Source: Asterella californica (lineage: Eukaryota; Streptophyta; Marchantiopsida; Marchantiales; Aytoniaceae). Taken from it: a stretch of 64,000 nt of DNA. Of the stretch, positions 1 through 11,834 are shown in pieces (the first letter of the stretch is position 1; every line of letters starts with the position of its first letter). The notes below the pieces were generated by a model. That model was given only the letters and a program-made list of their open reading frames with translations, was not told where the DNA came from and searched no databases. A program made the translations under genes and the position numbers. The DNA is taken from assembly GCA_036924285.1 (NCBI GenBank), contig JAYKYS010000012.1:15438001-15502000 (forward strand), given 5' to 3'.

Positions 1-565
1 CTGACCTCCACCTAGCACCCCCACCACAGCATCACATAGTCTCTCAGCGGAAGAGCAAGTTCAGCCATACAAGCTGACTCCTCGTCTTGTTGCGGCTCAC
101 TTCCAGGTGCTATGTTCGAACCGTTCGGATTTTTTCCTACCAGTTGATGAGTCTTGCTTCATAGTAGCGAGTAGACATCACTATATTTGCAAACACCACA
201 TCTGAGATACTCCCTGCACATACAAAACATAAACAAGTAAGGTCGTTCAGTGGAAATGTTTCTGTTCTGCACACAGGGACCAGCAATTTAGATATATTGA
301 CAACAATCAGGCAACTGATCTGCAGGTTTCAAGAGAAAGAACTCACTCTCAGCCAAACCTCACATCAATCCAGCATACCAAAATTATGTGCAGAACTGAT
401 CTACCTCTCGAACACGTTAAGATTTTAAGGTTGATATTTATAGTCTACTTATGACATCAACACATGTTATATACAAGAGAAATCTCAACTAATCTTGTCA
501 TATATCAACGAGTGATTCCACATGAAATCGCATGTAAGGAAAGTTCAGGAGACAGGACACTATGT

Positions 566-727
566 ACTGACGTTGGATTAATCTAGTGAATAAAAATAAC
601 TAAAAAACTTCAGAAAGTGTGGAGTTTAGTTGATCACCATCGCTGTATTGACGTTGGATAAATCTAGTGAATAAAAATAAATACAAAACTTCAGAAGGTG
701 TGGAGTTTAGTGGATTACCATCGTCGT
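566..727. repeat. Tandem duplication of an ~80-bp unit
   Basis: Two adjacent copies (about 566-645 and 646-727) share the core ACGTTGGAT(A/T)AATCTAGTGA, a run of AATAAAAATAA, then CTTCAGAA(A/G)GTGTGGAGTTTAGT and a CACCATCG/TACCATCG end. They differ at roughly ten positions. The second copy contains the 3' end and stop codon of the minus-strand open frame 707-1219, and the first copy repeats a similar end with its own stop. This is a local duplication of unknown role. Confidence 0.8.
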
Positions 728-1219
728 TTGGAATGAAAAGAAGTCATCTGGCTCGTAACTAGTGTCATATTCTGCTATCGTCTCAGAATCACCGTCTGAG
801 TCCTCCTCATACTCAGATGCAAGTACTTGGTCTAGTTCTCCGGCATTAAAGACCTGGAAGTTATGACAAATCGATGATTTTTCATGATCGGTAGGTTCTA
901 TATTGTCCATCATTGGACCATAAGATATTCCAGAGCGACCAACAACTTCAGGCTCTTGCAACTGATCCGTGTGTTGCAGACTGTCCATCATTGGATCATG
1001 TTGATCGCCTACAACTGTAGCTCTCAAATCTTGACTTTGTGGGCAAGTTTGCTTGTTGTGTCTCAACAACAGCAAAGGTGTGGACATATGTTGCCTGTTG
1101 TTGAGAATATATGCTGACATATCAGCCTGTTGTTGAGAATCCGGAACAGGCTTTGCATGCAGAGGTCTCATCGAGCCTGAACTAAACACACCACACCTTC
1201 GCCGTTGTTGAGAATCCAA
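707..1219 (-). CDS. Unidentified acidic 170-codon open frame
   Basis: An open frame just downstream of the broken MULE transposase on the same strand. The product is rich in Gln, Asp, Glu and Ser, and has two internal imperfect repeats: DSQQ near residues 2 and 28, and a PMMDS/PMMDN segment near residues 76 and 102. The C-terminal third is strongly acidic. I see no recognisable domain, signal peptide or membrane segment. It could be the tail of the transposon-encoded protein, a captured host fragment or chance. Its stop codon lies in the second copy of the 80-bp duplication. Confidence 0.25.
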   Translation of the reverse strand: MDSQQRRRCGVFSSGSMRPLHAKPVPDSQQQADMSAYILNNRQHMSTPLLLLRHNKQTCPQSQDLRATVVGDQHDPMMDSLQHTDQLQEPEVVGRSGISYGPMMDNIEPTDHEKSSICHNFQVFNAGELDQVLASEYEEDSDGDSETIAEYDTSYEPDDFFSFQTTMVIH

Positions 1220-1322
1220 AATAGACTTTGCACGCGGGGTCTTAACGAGCCTGAACTAGGTACGCTGATGTGTATGTTTCCTTGAATGTCTGTCTGAGTT
1301 GACAGAGTAGATGACATGTGAC

Positions 1323-2660
1323 TCAAGTGCACCGGGTCTTCATAGATTCGATATTCAAACTCAGTCGTAGATGAAGTTTCTCACATGTCTTTACTTGCGT
1401 ACCTCCTGTAGGGATCCGAACAACCCGATGTCTACGCTTTCTTCTTGCAACTGGAGGAGCAGCACACTCGAAACATAACATAAGGTCGGTTGTCACGAGA
1501 GGTGGAATTGACTTCTCATTTATTTGTTGTATCGTCTTTGAGAACCATACAGAATCCATGTGGTGCATAAGATCCCTAGTGAACTCAGCATCCCACACCA
1601 TAGAATGCGCACAAGACCAACACATTTCTTGAAGTTCCAAACATTCACACTTGGACATATTGTCATGACGTACCACATACTGCTCCCTCCCACATGTCTT
1701 CTGCATCAAAGTTGTGTCATCATCCGATACGTGACAAAAAACCTGACCACACTTTTTCATTCTCATCAAATTGAGTCTATGCAAACAGAGTGAGCGCTCC
1801 ATAGGTTTGAACAGCATGTTTCGCTTCAAAAATGTGCCCTTCATGTAAGTCCACATATCACAACTATCCGAAAAGGAGCAAATTCTCTAATCGTCTTCAG
1901 AGCAGCATTGACAGACTCTGCAACATTTGACGTCATCTTCTCATACGGAGGAAGATGAAACATACATTGAGTCTAGAGATGTGGAGGTATCTTTCGGATG
2001 TACTCTGCTGCTAGGAATCCATTACGTCCACTGCTGGTCAAGTTATCCAATAGCAGATTGAACCTGCAAGAGGTGAGATAACCTCAGCTTCGAAATACAA
2101 TCCACTACAGTGAATAAATGAAGTAGTAGAAAATGCATACAAGCAAACTAATGTATGTGAAAATTGCTTTCTTTCTTTTCGAGCATACACGCAACTCATG
2201 AATACCTTCTCAACTTCTTTGTCGTAACGTGTCTTCACATTCATCCAGAGATGCTGGGCGCAATGCTCGCGAAGACACTCCAGAAATATGCATTGAGCAG
2301 CATTGAGCAGTCCGTTACAACTGTCTGAGAGTATGATGATATACTTCTGGTCTATTATTATAATATTTTGTCTAAGTAGAGAATAGAACCAAGACCAAGT
2401 CTCCTCGTCTTCACTAACCACCACCGTGAAGCATAGAATAATCGATTGGTTGTTTCTATCCGAGCAACTAGCTGTAAAAATTCAAGCAAGGAATTTTATA
2501 TTTTATATTTGGCATTCATCTAGAGTGATACTTATGGGAGAACTAGAATGCATTTTGATGTACAGACAGACACACAAAAATACGTTGGGAAATTCCAGAA
2601 CCAGGCCACGTACAATATTTCACAGCACACTCCGGGTCTACTTCTTTCATGTGACGGCAT
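1323..2660 (-). pseudogene. Mutator-like (MULE) transposase remnant
   Basis: Read right to left on the minus strand, the pieces follow the order of a MULE transposase. About 2480-2040 holds the end of the catalytic region: D-R-N-N-Q, then a segment ending VSEDEETWSWF, an ISD-type LSDSCNGLLNAA and a CAQHLWMN block. About 1961-1866 holds the family-typical MTSNVAESVNAALK segment. Positions 1649-1605 hold a SWIM-type zinc finger with spacing C-X-C-X9-C-X-H (KCEC...CAH). The frame breaks near 2040-1960 and again near 1860, there is an in-frame TGA near 2485, and the N-terminal half is not recognisable. Such a protein would cut and move Mutator-type DNA transposons in the nucleus; this copy cannot. 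I did not find its terminal inverted repeats. Confidence 0.8.
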
Positions 2661-5600
2661 AAAGCAAGAATGACATGAAATGATCTCATATGATAGCTTT
2701 GAATCTAGTCTCAGACTCTCTCTCTCATTCTGAATGAAGCTTGATACGTAGTGCGCTTCTCGAACGTCTAACGAAAATCATTCACCAGATTTTCACCTTT
2801 GAATGTTTGAGTCAATGACAACTCGGTTACATATCAGAATTACGAGATGTTGAGAATTTTGACAAGGACCTCGGCAACTATGCAAATGATCAGACAACTG
2901 TGTTGCAAGTTACATCCAATAATCTGAAACTCTTCAGACTTCAAATGACGTTGGCATAGAACGCTCCACTCGCATCTTTGTACACACTATGTGCCAGACT
3001 CGGTTTCTTTCAAACTCCCATCTCCAGATCTAACCTCCTTTGTGCTTGACTTTGAAAATGATCTTTGAAATAGTCCTGCTGATAAATAATGAATAGTTTG
3101 ACCGCACGCACCTGACTGAGATATTTTCCGTGCGTTCTTCAGTCTTATTCCCAGGTTGAATCTTTGCTCTTCCTCCACTCTTCCGAGCGTCCGGTTCAAA
3201 TCTGTACCTCCAACTACACAGCTTTGAGATGCTTGACGTTGGATGAATTGGGAAAATGTTCTAGGTTCTAGGTTAAGCGTTTGATTCTCCTTGTTTGATG
3301 CATGATCCATAATTTTACCGCATCGCTTCCTACTCGAAGGATCTTTCCTGAGAGGAAAATCATATATACACGTTCGAACTCAATAAAATTCACGAGTTTT
3401 CCAGTGCTTGTTAATGCGTGAGTTGAACACAGATCAACAATCAAGGGCAAATTGGAAGTTTTCCATAGATTCAAACAATGCACCCAGCTTGATTCGAGCC
3501 GCTTGCAACTACAACTCGACGAAAGTCTTTCCCATCATAGATACATTCCTCTTCTCAACAGAAAGCATCGTCTGTCGTCATTTCCGCCACGGACTAGGCT
3601 CCACGACACTTTCTTGATCTCGCATGTCAGTTGGGACGTTGAAATTGTCATCTTCTTCATAAAGAAATCAAATCTATCAAAATCATCATATTCGTTATTA
3701 TCAAATCATTATTGAGCATTGTCTATTATTGCTACTTCAGAGCTAGTTCAAGCTTCAACCCGCTATTCTCACTACTGGGAGCACTGCTATCAAATATCAC
3801 TAATTATCTAACACACACTTCGTGCTCGGACAGATGGTGAGCGCTATCAGAATGAATTACGAACAAGTCGCTGATAATCTTCCACCACCAGCTGAAGTTC
3901 AAGAGCTGCTGCTCATCACAATGATAGAGAAGGTGAAGCTTTTCGACACCAACTCGAACGTTCTCGTAGTCTTTGCGATCATGCATATCGAGATCGTTAT
4001 CGCAGCAGGAAACGATCAGATCGTGCCCCTGGCGAACTCACCAGCAGCTGCTCTTCAGTGGATGCAAGCTAACGTAACCGCTTATTCGACCATGAAAATC
4101 ATCATGATCTCACTGGCATGCGCTGCAGCTTCAACACAGTCTCTACTTCTTGCTCTGCAAAACTTGCACTCGGCGCTGGTCATTGTGGAACTGGATCACA
4201 AAGTGAAGGTTTTCATTCCTCATGCTATGAGCATCTTGTCAGACTCATAGTCCTCTTCAGCTGGAGTTTTTTGAGAGTGGGAGGGCCGCATCATCACCCC
4301 GATGCTCAGCTTCATGTCCTAGACAAGATCCCATGATTCATTGATCTTCTGGTAGTGAATCGTCAATGTTACGATTCTCAATTCGTGTGATTGCAGGAGG
4401 TGAATTGAACCTTCTTCAAAGGTGTAAGGATTAAGGTGAAGTTGCTGAGAGGATAAATTTCTTAGAAGCCATGGCTACATCAGATACTGCACCACGTCTT
4501 GTCGAAGCACTTGTGCTTGCGTAAGAAAAATTCACTGATCTTCTGGCAACTTTTTTATCTTCTTTCAAAATTACTGTAACATGATCTCACGGAGACCGCA
4601 CACGTCAACTCATTTCGTAGGACAATTTGGGAGTTCAGATGAAATTGACTTGCAAAGAAGTGCTAATGTCAATTTTTCATTCGTCTACGATCTGAAGTTG
4701 AGTTGTTCTTCGCGATCGGTGAGCCAAGCTCTTCATTCTTGGTGTCAACACGATCAAGGAGTCTTCACCTACGCATAGGAGAATAACATATTTGAATTAG
4801 ATTGTTGGTTTGGGTGTGGTGAGCGAGTTTGAGTCTCAGTGAGTCAATCTAAGTCAATTTTTTGCTTCCTGCGGTCAAATTTCTTGCGTGGTTTTGTGTA
4901 AGGAACTCAAAAGAACTTATTAGTAGTCTCATTCGGTTGATGATAGTCAAATCTGTCTATTAGAGAAAATAGATATTAGATCGAGCGGTCCATTTTACGG
5001 ATGTACGTGGTTTTAAGCCACAAGGAGGAGTTTTTGAGATTTTGTCATCTACGCCAAAAAAATGAAGATATCTCGACTGTCGAGAATTTGGAGCCAATAA
5101 AGTCAAGGAGGAAGACTTTATCGACATCTAAAGACCGTTTGGGAAAAACAGAAAGTTTTCAAATATGCTTTTTATGATTTTCGTCCTTTGGATGTGCGCG
5201 GGGACAGCACAATAACTGACAAGAAACTCACAAAAAAAAGAAAAAACTGCCAAAAAAGGTCACAAAATCCAATACGATATCGTAATCATGGCCGACTGAA
5301 TCTTGAAATATTGTGGTTCGATCTAACTCTCTATTAGCCACGTGCACTTAATTCTTCCGAGTGAAAGAAGACAAAAGTGTGGACTTTTGAGATATTGAAT
5401 ATATCAGAAAGGTGGCAGTTGTCGAACTGAAAGCATCAAAGATAGAGTTTGCTGTAGCACAATATCGGTGAACCTCAAATTGAACACACTCATTACTTTT
5501 GCATTCAGCATCTAGATCAACAATCGTGGTGCTTCGATATCACCTTTTTTAAAAGATGAGAGTGTTCTCATGATAATAATCCAAAAATCTATTAATATAG

Positions 5601-5890
5601 TCATGATGAAAATGATTATGACTACAACACTAACAGTGCTTAGTTTTCTTTCATGAAAGTTGTCGTATCGAATATGGAAGTTTGAGTATGATGTATGTAA
5701 TTGTTTGCGTCAAAAGAAAAATTGATAAGTTTATTGTGCTACTGAACATTCGAACGAGCCAAAGGACTAGTCTTGTATGAGTTACAAAACATCGATACCA
5801 ACGAACTAGTAAGAATGTGTACGGTCATCATATTATGCATGACTTCGTATTAGTCTTACACACTGCACTAATTAACGTGTTCTGCAGTAT
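2661..5890. other. Degenerate intergenic DNA, no assignable gene
   Basis: Only short unrelated open frames are present. The longest is 3822-4250 (+), 142 codons, which is hydrophobic in its C-terminal half and has no motif I recognise. A second, at 4581-4778 (+), is also anonymous. Runs of A occur near 5230-5265. The last bases before 5891 are the left side of the site into which Element 1 inserted. By continuity across the target duplication they join the decayed copia gag found beyond 25608. Confidence 0.5.
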
Positions 5891-5895
5891 GTTAT
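5891..5895. repeat. Left target-site duplication of Element 1 (GTTAT)
   Basis: GTTAT directly precedes the LTR start TGTGGTGCCC and is repeated exactly at 25604-25608 after the 3' LTR. A 5-bp duplication is usual for Ty3/gypsy integrases. Confidence 0.95.
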
Positions 5896-7886
5896 TGTGG
5901 TGCCCACAAATTACAGGATTCACGAATTTTTGAAATTTTTAAGAATAATAACTTGTTTGAATAACTGAAGAAGTGTTGTTACTTAAGGTTACGTCTTCCT
6001 TAACAAGAAGATGATCTTAAGGGTTGTTTGTAATAATAAGTTGACTTCTTCGGAAGACGACCATCTTCGGAAGAGCATCTTCTCGGTGGTGTCTTCGGAA
6101 GACGGAAGACGGTGGAAGACACGCATCTTCCGGAAGACAACGAACCGCAGAGGCCTAACCACGGATTTTTCAATAAAGGAGTAGTTGTACCTACTAGGTC
6201 ACACCGAACAAGTAGGTAGGTTAGGTAAGTCACCTAGGGTCGAAACCCCTAAATTACGGGGAAGATACAGGAAGCACATTAGCAGATTTTCAGCTTCCCG
6301 CAGCAGGAGCGCTCTTGGTGGAGAAGATCGATTTCAGAGTGATCGATTTGAGTGAGGAAATCAGCGAGTGAAATCGAGGGAGGTTAGGATCAATTTGAAG
6401 CTAGAAGAAGAGCAAAGTTGAATTGCTGAAGCGCAGAAGAGTGTCGAGTGAAGAGCGTTTCCTATGAGACTCCCGGAAGCTGACATTGGAAGCAGCTGAG
6501 CTGGGTGGCTCAATCGATTGAGGCGTAGCCAGACGCTGACAGCGGAAGCAGCCTTGTGGGGTCGCATTGGAGCTGGGACCAGAACCAGAAGCGCGAGGAA
6601 GATCGAAGACAACTCGGGAAGTCGACAGAAGACTGTAGAGGTTCTTCCCATGTTCTTTCTCCTTCCCACTGCTTCTTGCCTTTGTTTGGTATCCCCCGCG
6701 CTTCCTCGGTTGGTTGCAGGCAGCCTGATCGATTATTACCCCTATCCCCATTTTTCCTATTGTGACATTGGGTGCGGAAGCGCTGCCCAATTTTTGTCAG
6801 GCATCTTCCTACTTCTTCCTGAGTTCAATTCGAGCTTCCCTACACATCATCCTCAAATTGACGATCCCAGCTATCAATTTCTCTACCCTACTACCTCTCT
6901 ACTCCCGGAACCTTGAACAGAAGACGATTCGGAAGATTGGACCATCTTCGGAAGACGCTTCTGAAACTTGATTGTCTTCTGAAGACTGTCTTCGGAAGAC
7001 TGTCTTCGGAAGTCGACTGGAACCAATTCGTATCAAGAGTGGATTGGTGTTGCTTTTGTGTTAAAGAGAGGCTTGGTACGAATCCTGAGTGGTGTGGTGA
7101 GTTCTTTTGTTATTTCGAGAAGTTGGAAGTTGGGAACTTGGCATGTGCCTCCCGGCCTTCCAAGCTTCTAGAGAGACTAGAAGACTGAAAGGCTGGCAAA
7201 ATGAGCGAGAAGACGTGAGGGTCCATTTCGGGTCTCTTCTGACCGACCCATAGCAGCCGTTTCTTCTTCTTCCCAAACTTATGAGAGAGTCGTGAGAAGA
7301 CTTGCTGGCAGAATCTGGAGAGAAGGGTCGAGGGTCCTGTCTTCCCACCGAGCAGCAAGCTTCTCTTGAGTGCGTATGAGAGGTGAGAAGTCAGAAGAAC
7401 AGAGTGCAAATGTCTTGTCTGTTGTGAGGATAGATTGCGCGTAGGAAGAAGAAGACAAGTGAGACCAGTGAAGGGAAGCCTGACTTCGGGAGGTCTTCCG
7501 AGAAAGACATTGAATCGGAAACTGTCCCGGGTGTCTTCCCAGAGGCCACTGTCACCGCAGGAGCCCGCAACCATCTTCTGAACCTATTATGCACTTTATG
7601 TTTCGCGAATCTTGTATCTTCTGATAGGAAGTAGGATGTAATGCAAGGTGGGTTGTCTTCTTGGTAATCCATGCGAGGCCTTGCTTAGATAGGATTGTTT
7701 AGATATAGCTCGGAAGACGAGGACTATTTAGGAAGTACTGTTAGAATCCCGGAAGACGGAGTAGCTGTCTTATGGAAGACTAGTTTCGCCTTCTGAGAAG
7801 TAGAAGCTAGACTGTGGGCACTTGGGAAGGACTGAGCCTTCAGCTCATAGTAGGTGCGTGTGGCTTAGTGCAACAGATCTTCCAGT

Positions 7887-10800
7887 ATGTCGATGCATCT
7901 TCGAGGGTTGGTGTTACCAGCAGCGGAGTTGGCCGAGGCCACGCCCTTCCTCAAGGAGTTGGGTCTCAATTTCTTCCTATGGGATTGGAACCTCGCAGAC
8001 CAGGGACTTCTGGAGGAGGTGTGGGCAGCGTTACCACCTCGCAACCGTGTACTTGCGAAGGCCGGAATAGCTCGAAGAAGACCATCTTCCTGGACTGAAG
8101 ATTGGTGGCGCAGGGCTTTCCACATGCCAGAATCCGAGGACCGAGGGTATTGGTTTTAGGAGAAGATCCAACCTAGGATCGTGAGTACGTGGCACGTGCC
8201 TGGGAGCATCACTTGTCTTTTCGTGGAAGACAGACAGGGTCGGAATGGGTGGAAGATCGAATCTTACCGGGAGCCGAAGAAGCGACTTCTGGCGAAGCTA
8301 TTTTTGCATCTCTTTCCCAAAGGGAAAGCGCAGAAGACGAGGTACCTAGGAGATCAGGACGTTGTCGAGGCGAGAGTTTCCTGGGAAGGGCGAACCTTCT
8401 AGCTGTGATACGATCGTGAAGAGGAGGACGAAAATCACACACGAAATACGGACCGCAAGAAATCACACCACCACGTTCTTGATCTGGCCAAGATAAAACA
8501 CACGGCGTGCAAGTAGATCTTCAACTCCAGGTCATTCAGATTGCAAAGCTTACGTTCAGTAACTCAGAATATCAGAAAACTACTCCTGTGAAGCACCAGC
8601 GCGTTCACCTAGAAGCTTCCCGTTTTCTATTCAGAAAGATACACGTACAAGTTCTTGGTCTCCTCTCTACTCGATTCTGCTCTCTACTCTCAATCCCTCG
8701 ATATCAAAACTCTGATCAGACAGAAAATTATCTTCAGATGTAGTCTCTGTGTAATCTTCTCCTCAGCTCTACTGTTTCTCTCTACTCGATAGCTCCCGCA
8801 CGGTAAACTCTACACTGCTCGATGATCGACAATCTGCGATAATGCTTGACAATTCTCTCAGAATTCTGTCTCTCCGGAGTACACCCCTCTGGGTTCTCCT
8901 TCACCCTACGCAACCTTCAGTGTCACCTGGCAGGGGTAAAAGACGCCCTAAACAGATGGCAGCAGAAAAATAAATCACTGATAATACATCTACACGTAAG
9001 AAGACTATTTCACTAAGCTACGTAGATTCATCTGTACGGACGGTCGCCGACTTGGCTGTACAGTCAGCATCTGACACCTCCACTCGAAGTAACTCCGCCA
9101 CGGCTAGCTCTGGCCACCGGAATCACCTCGTTCTGACACGTGGATCCCGAGTTATCACCATTGTCGTTTTCTGCCCCCTTAAACTTTGAAGTGCCGTAAG
9201 TATGACCTCAGGTACCGACTTGGAGTACCTTTGATGCCATCTCGCTACCCCAGGACTTAGAGGGCCGCAACCGAATTCGTACTAATTACCCCGACAACCC
9301 GAAGGTGAGAGGTCCATTTTGAAACCCGGTGGTAATCTCCCTCTAGCATCCACACTAGGTGACTGCACTAGTGCAGGGGTAGACGGAGGCGTCCCGCATT
9401 CACGGTACGTTTAAGGGACATCTAGTGTCCCGCCCCTAGGCAACTTGGTGCCCCTCATATTCCCCCGAAGGGGCCAGCCTACTCCAAGCCGGTTGTGAGT
9501 CTGAAGGGATTTGACGGAGACCTCCTCCCTACAAGTTTCTCAGCTACACCACGGAAGTTGATCTCACAACTGGTTTTGAAGACCAGTTTCTAAGCTAATA
9601 TGCTAGAAAGCTGCGGTATTTCGTCTTTTCTTTGCTAACACGAAGTGCCATAACTTTCTCTAGACATGCTCTTTTTGTACATTTCGAATTTTAAACAAAT
9701 ACTACATACTACAATCTACATGAGAAAAATCTAAAAAGTATTTTTCGAACTCACTCTGATTTATGGTAAATTTCCCGGTATCAGAAATCTTGTAGAAGAA
9801 CTCCAAGTAACTTTTCGCCTGCAACTCCGTTTTTGAACATACCACGGTGATCAGCGCGACGAGACCTACGCCATGGTGTTTTCAGATTTTTGAATGCTCA
9901 CTTCCTCCAGAATCAACTTCTTTGAGGTTTTAACTTCGCTAAGAGAGACTAACTTCTAACTGAGAGGTGAATTATTCACTATGTGGAATAATTCACATCA
10001 CGACAACGTGGAGTTCCTGGAAGTAGTGTGGGATGAAGGAGTGCCCATCAATTGGGGCGCATACATCCACAACTATGTACAGGCGGAGCTAGCATACTTG
10101 GGTACCTCGGCGGGAGGACACTTGACACCTTTCTTCTGCTACTTGTACGTAGCCATGGGGGATCTTAGGGGAGATCAGTTGGCAGAGTATGGGCCAACAG
10201 GGCAACAGGAAGTGAAGGAGGAGACCTCGGAAGACGATGATCGAGCAGTAGCCGCAACGCCCCCTCTCACTCTGATGTCACAGTTGAGGCCCGGTTCTCA
10301 CCAGAAGACGCTTTTGGTGCGGGAAGACGAGTCTAGTGGGTCGGAAGACGCCATGCCACCGAGGAAGAAGGGTCCTAGAAGTGTACCTAGGAAGCCCATC
10401 TCCCTCATTCATTCAGGATCGGAGTCGGACTCGGAGGAAGAGCCGCTGAGCACCCGATCGGAGCAGAAGACCACTTCTGCAACACCTGAGAGTCTTCAGA
10501 AGACCCCAGAAGACAAGAGAAGAAGGGATACTCCCACTGCGATACGGGGAAGCGTAGTGAAGAGAACCGCTCCTGCCATGAGGGATCTTCCACCCCGGAA
10601 GATTAGAAGAGTAGCTTCTTCTCGTGCGCAGAAGATGAAGACCATTGTGGTGGAAGAGGCATCCTTGCCTCTAGAAGACAAGGTTGACACCTCAGAGCGA
10701 GTAGTAGAGATGAACTTGTCTTCCGCAGGAAGAAGACTGAAAGAGTTCAGCGCCTTCTTCCACACAGATGATCCAGCCAGCTATGGAGTTGCTGGAGAAG

Positions 10801-10901
10801 AGAGCGAAGGCACAGGAGAAGCCCTTGCAACCTGGATTCGGTCTGTGCACCTTGCTGGGACAAGAAGAAGACTAGAAGAAGACGGAGTCGCTGGAAGCTA
10901 G
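7887..10901 (+). pseudogene. LTR-borne coding region, N-terminal and middle parts
   Basis: Starts at an ATG at 7887 and is open except for a TAG at 8157-8159. It continues in the same frame to 8362, is split by the inserted solo LTR, and resumes at 10010 to a stop at 10899-10901. Across the split the frame is kept, as the uninterrupted 3' LTR copy shows (22140 onward). The first ~250 residues look globular, with many Trp residues (WDWNLADQGLLEEVW, WTEDWW, INWGAYIHNYVQAEL). They are reminiscent of plant transposon-associated domains, but I cannot name a family. The next ~200 residues are acidic and basic low-complexity sequence with nuclear-localisation-like RKKGPR, KRRR and RKIRR clusters. 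It is not part of any standard LTR-element protein. The sibling copy lacks the TAG but has its own TGA. Confidence 0.6.
8363..10005 (-). mobile_element. Inverted solo LTR of a TGTCGTG-type gypsy element
   Basis: Read on the minus strand it begins TGTCGTGATGTG and ends CGCCTCGACA, with inverted termini TGTCG/CGACA and no internal genes. The empty site is visible in the 3' LTR (around 22613), so the duplicated target is exactly 4 bp, ACGT (8359-8362 and 10006-10009). The first ~100 bp and last ~60 bp match the LTR at 43018-44344; the middle does not. Its length is 1643 bp. It presumably arose by LTR-LTR recombination of a full element that had inserted into Element 1. Confidence 0.92.
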
Positions 10902-10904
10902 TCT

Positions 10905-11834
10905 CCGCACCACGGAGAAGCTCGCAGCAAGATACAAGGCGGAAGCTACAGCTTCTGCCAAGGAGCTGGTGCAGCTTCGGAAGAGCAACCAGGAGTTGCA
11001 GGCGCGTGTACAGCATCGCGATCAGGAGGTCCTCCGAGTGCGGGAGAAGATCACCGCCCTCGCAGAGGAGAAGATGACATGGGCGAAGCAGCAGGAAGCC
11101 GCAGAAGCGCGAGTTGCAGTTGAGAAGACGCAGCGAGAAGCAGCGGAGGCTCGTGCACAGGAGATGCTAGCACAATCGGTGGAGGCGCTTCGGAAGAAGT
11201 TTAACTTCACCGCGGGTAGGAAGTTACTTACCTTAGCTAGAGGATGGGACAGCGAGTCCAAGGCAATGTTGGTGGAATGCCGGGAGAGCATGTTCAGGTA
11301 CTTGGATCGGCAAATAGAGGGAGTGAAGACGCTCTATGGTCTTTCCTCGCTTCCGACACCTGCAACCGCATCTTCCCAAGCTCCAGCACCATCGACTGGA
11401 TCCAGAATGGAGAAGGAGGAGTTCGTCCTCGCTGTGCACTTGGTAGTGACAGCGTTGGAAGCCGAGCAGACACCGAAAGATGCCCCGGAAGATAGGAAGA
11501 CGAGCCGTCTTCCTAGGTATTCCGCGTGGAGGAAGCGACTTTCCTAGACCCCTATGAGGTCGCCATGATCCCTAGTCCCGCACCAATGCCTCAGAAGATG
11601 GAAGAAGCAACACTGGACCCAGCTTCCCAGAAGACGTTTCCGTTTTCCGAAGTAGAAGCCGAAGCCGAGGAAGACGCAGCCGCAGCAACAGCAGGGCCAG
11701 CAAAATACGATGAGGAGGAAGCCACCTCAGTGACACCCGAGGTAACTGCAGAGCTTCCTAGCTTATCAGAAGCCGCGTTAGGAGCTCCGATAGGAGCAGA
11801 TCAGGTAGAGGTTGCCACCGAGCAATCAAAGTAG
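10905..11834 (+). pseudogene. LTR-borne coding region, C-terminal coiled coil
   Basis: Continues the LTR-borne region after a frameshift near 10780-10900. From about 10910 to 11200 the product is a long Glu/Lys/Gln/Ala-rich heptad pattern typical of a coiled coil. A conserved block follows (KKFNFTAG, LLTLAR, MLVECRESMF, LDRQIEGVKTLYGL), then an acidic tail. One more frameshift lies near 11520. Equivalent segments at 23460-24020, 44390-45074 and 61680-62428 keep the same blocks, so the protein was once real. The 3' LTR copy has lost 437 bp here (bases equivalent to about 10857-11293). A structural, oligomerising role is suggested by the coiled coil only. Confidence 0.6.

Noticed and set aside
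6361..7672. Several overlapping 70-170-codon frames on both strands in the first part of the Element 1 LTR
   Set aside because: Low-complexity Ser/Arg/Glu products from the GAAGAC-rich sequence, in conflicting frames and with indels between LTR copies. No conserved protein block, unlike 7887-11834.
9001..9500. A GC-rich non-coding RNA gene in the region read on the plus strand
   Set aside because: The segment is the interior of the inverted solo LTR. No tRNA or rRNA signature was visible.
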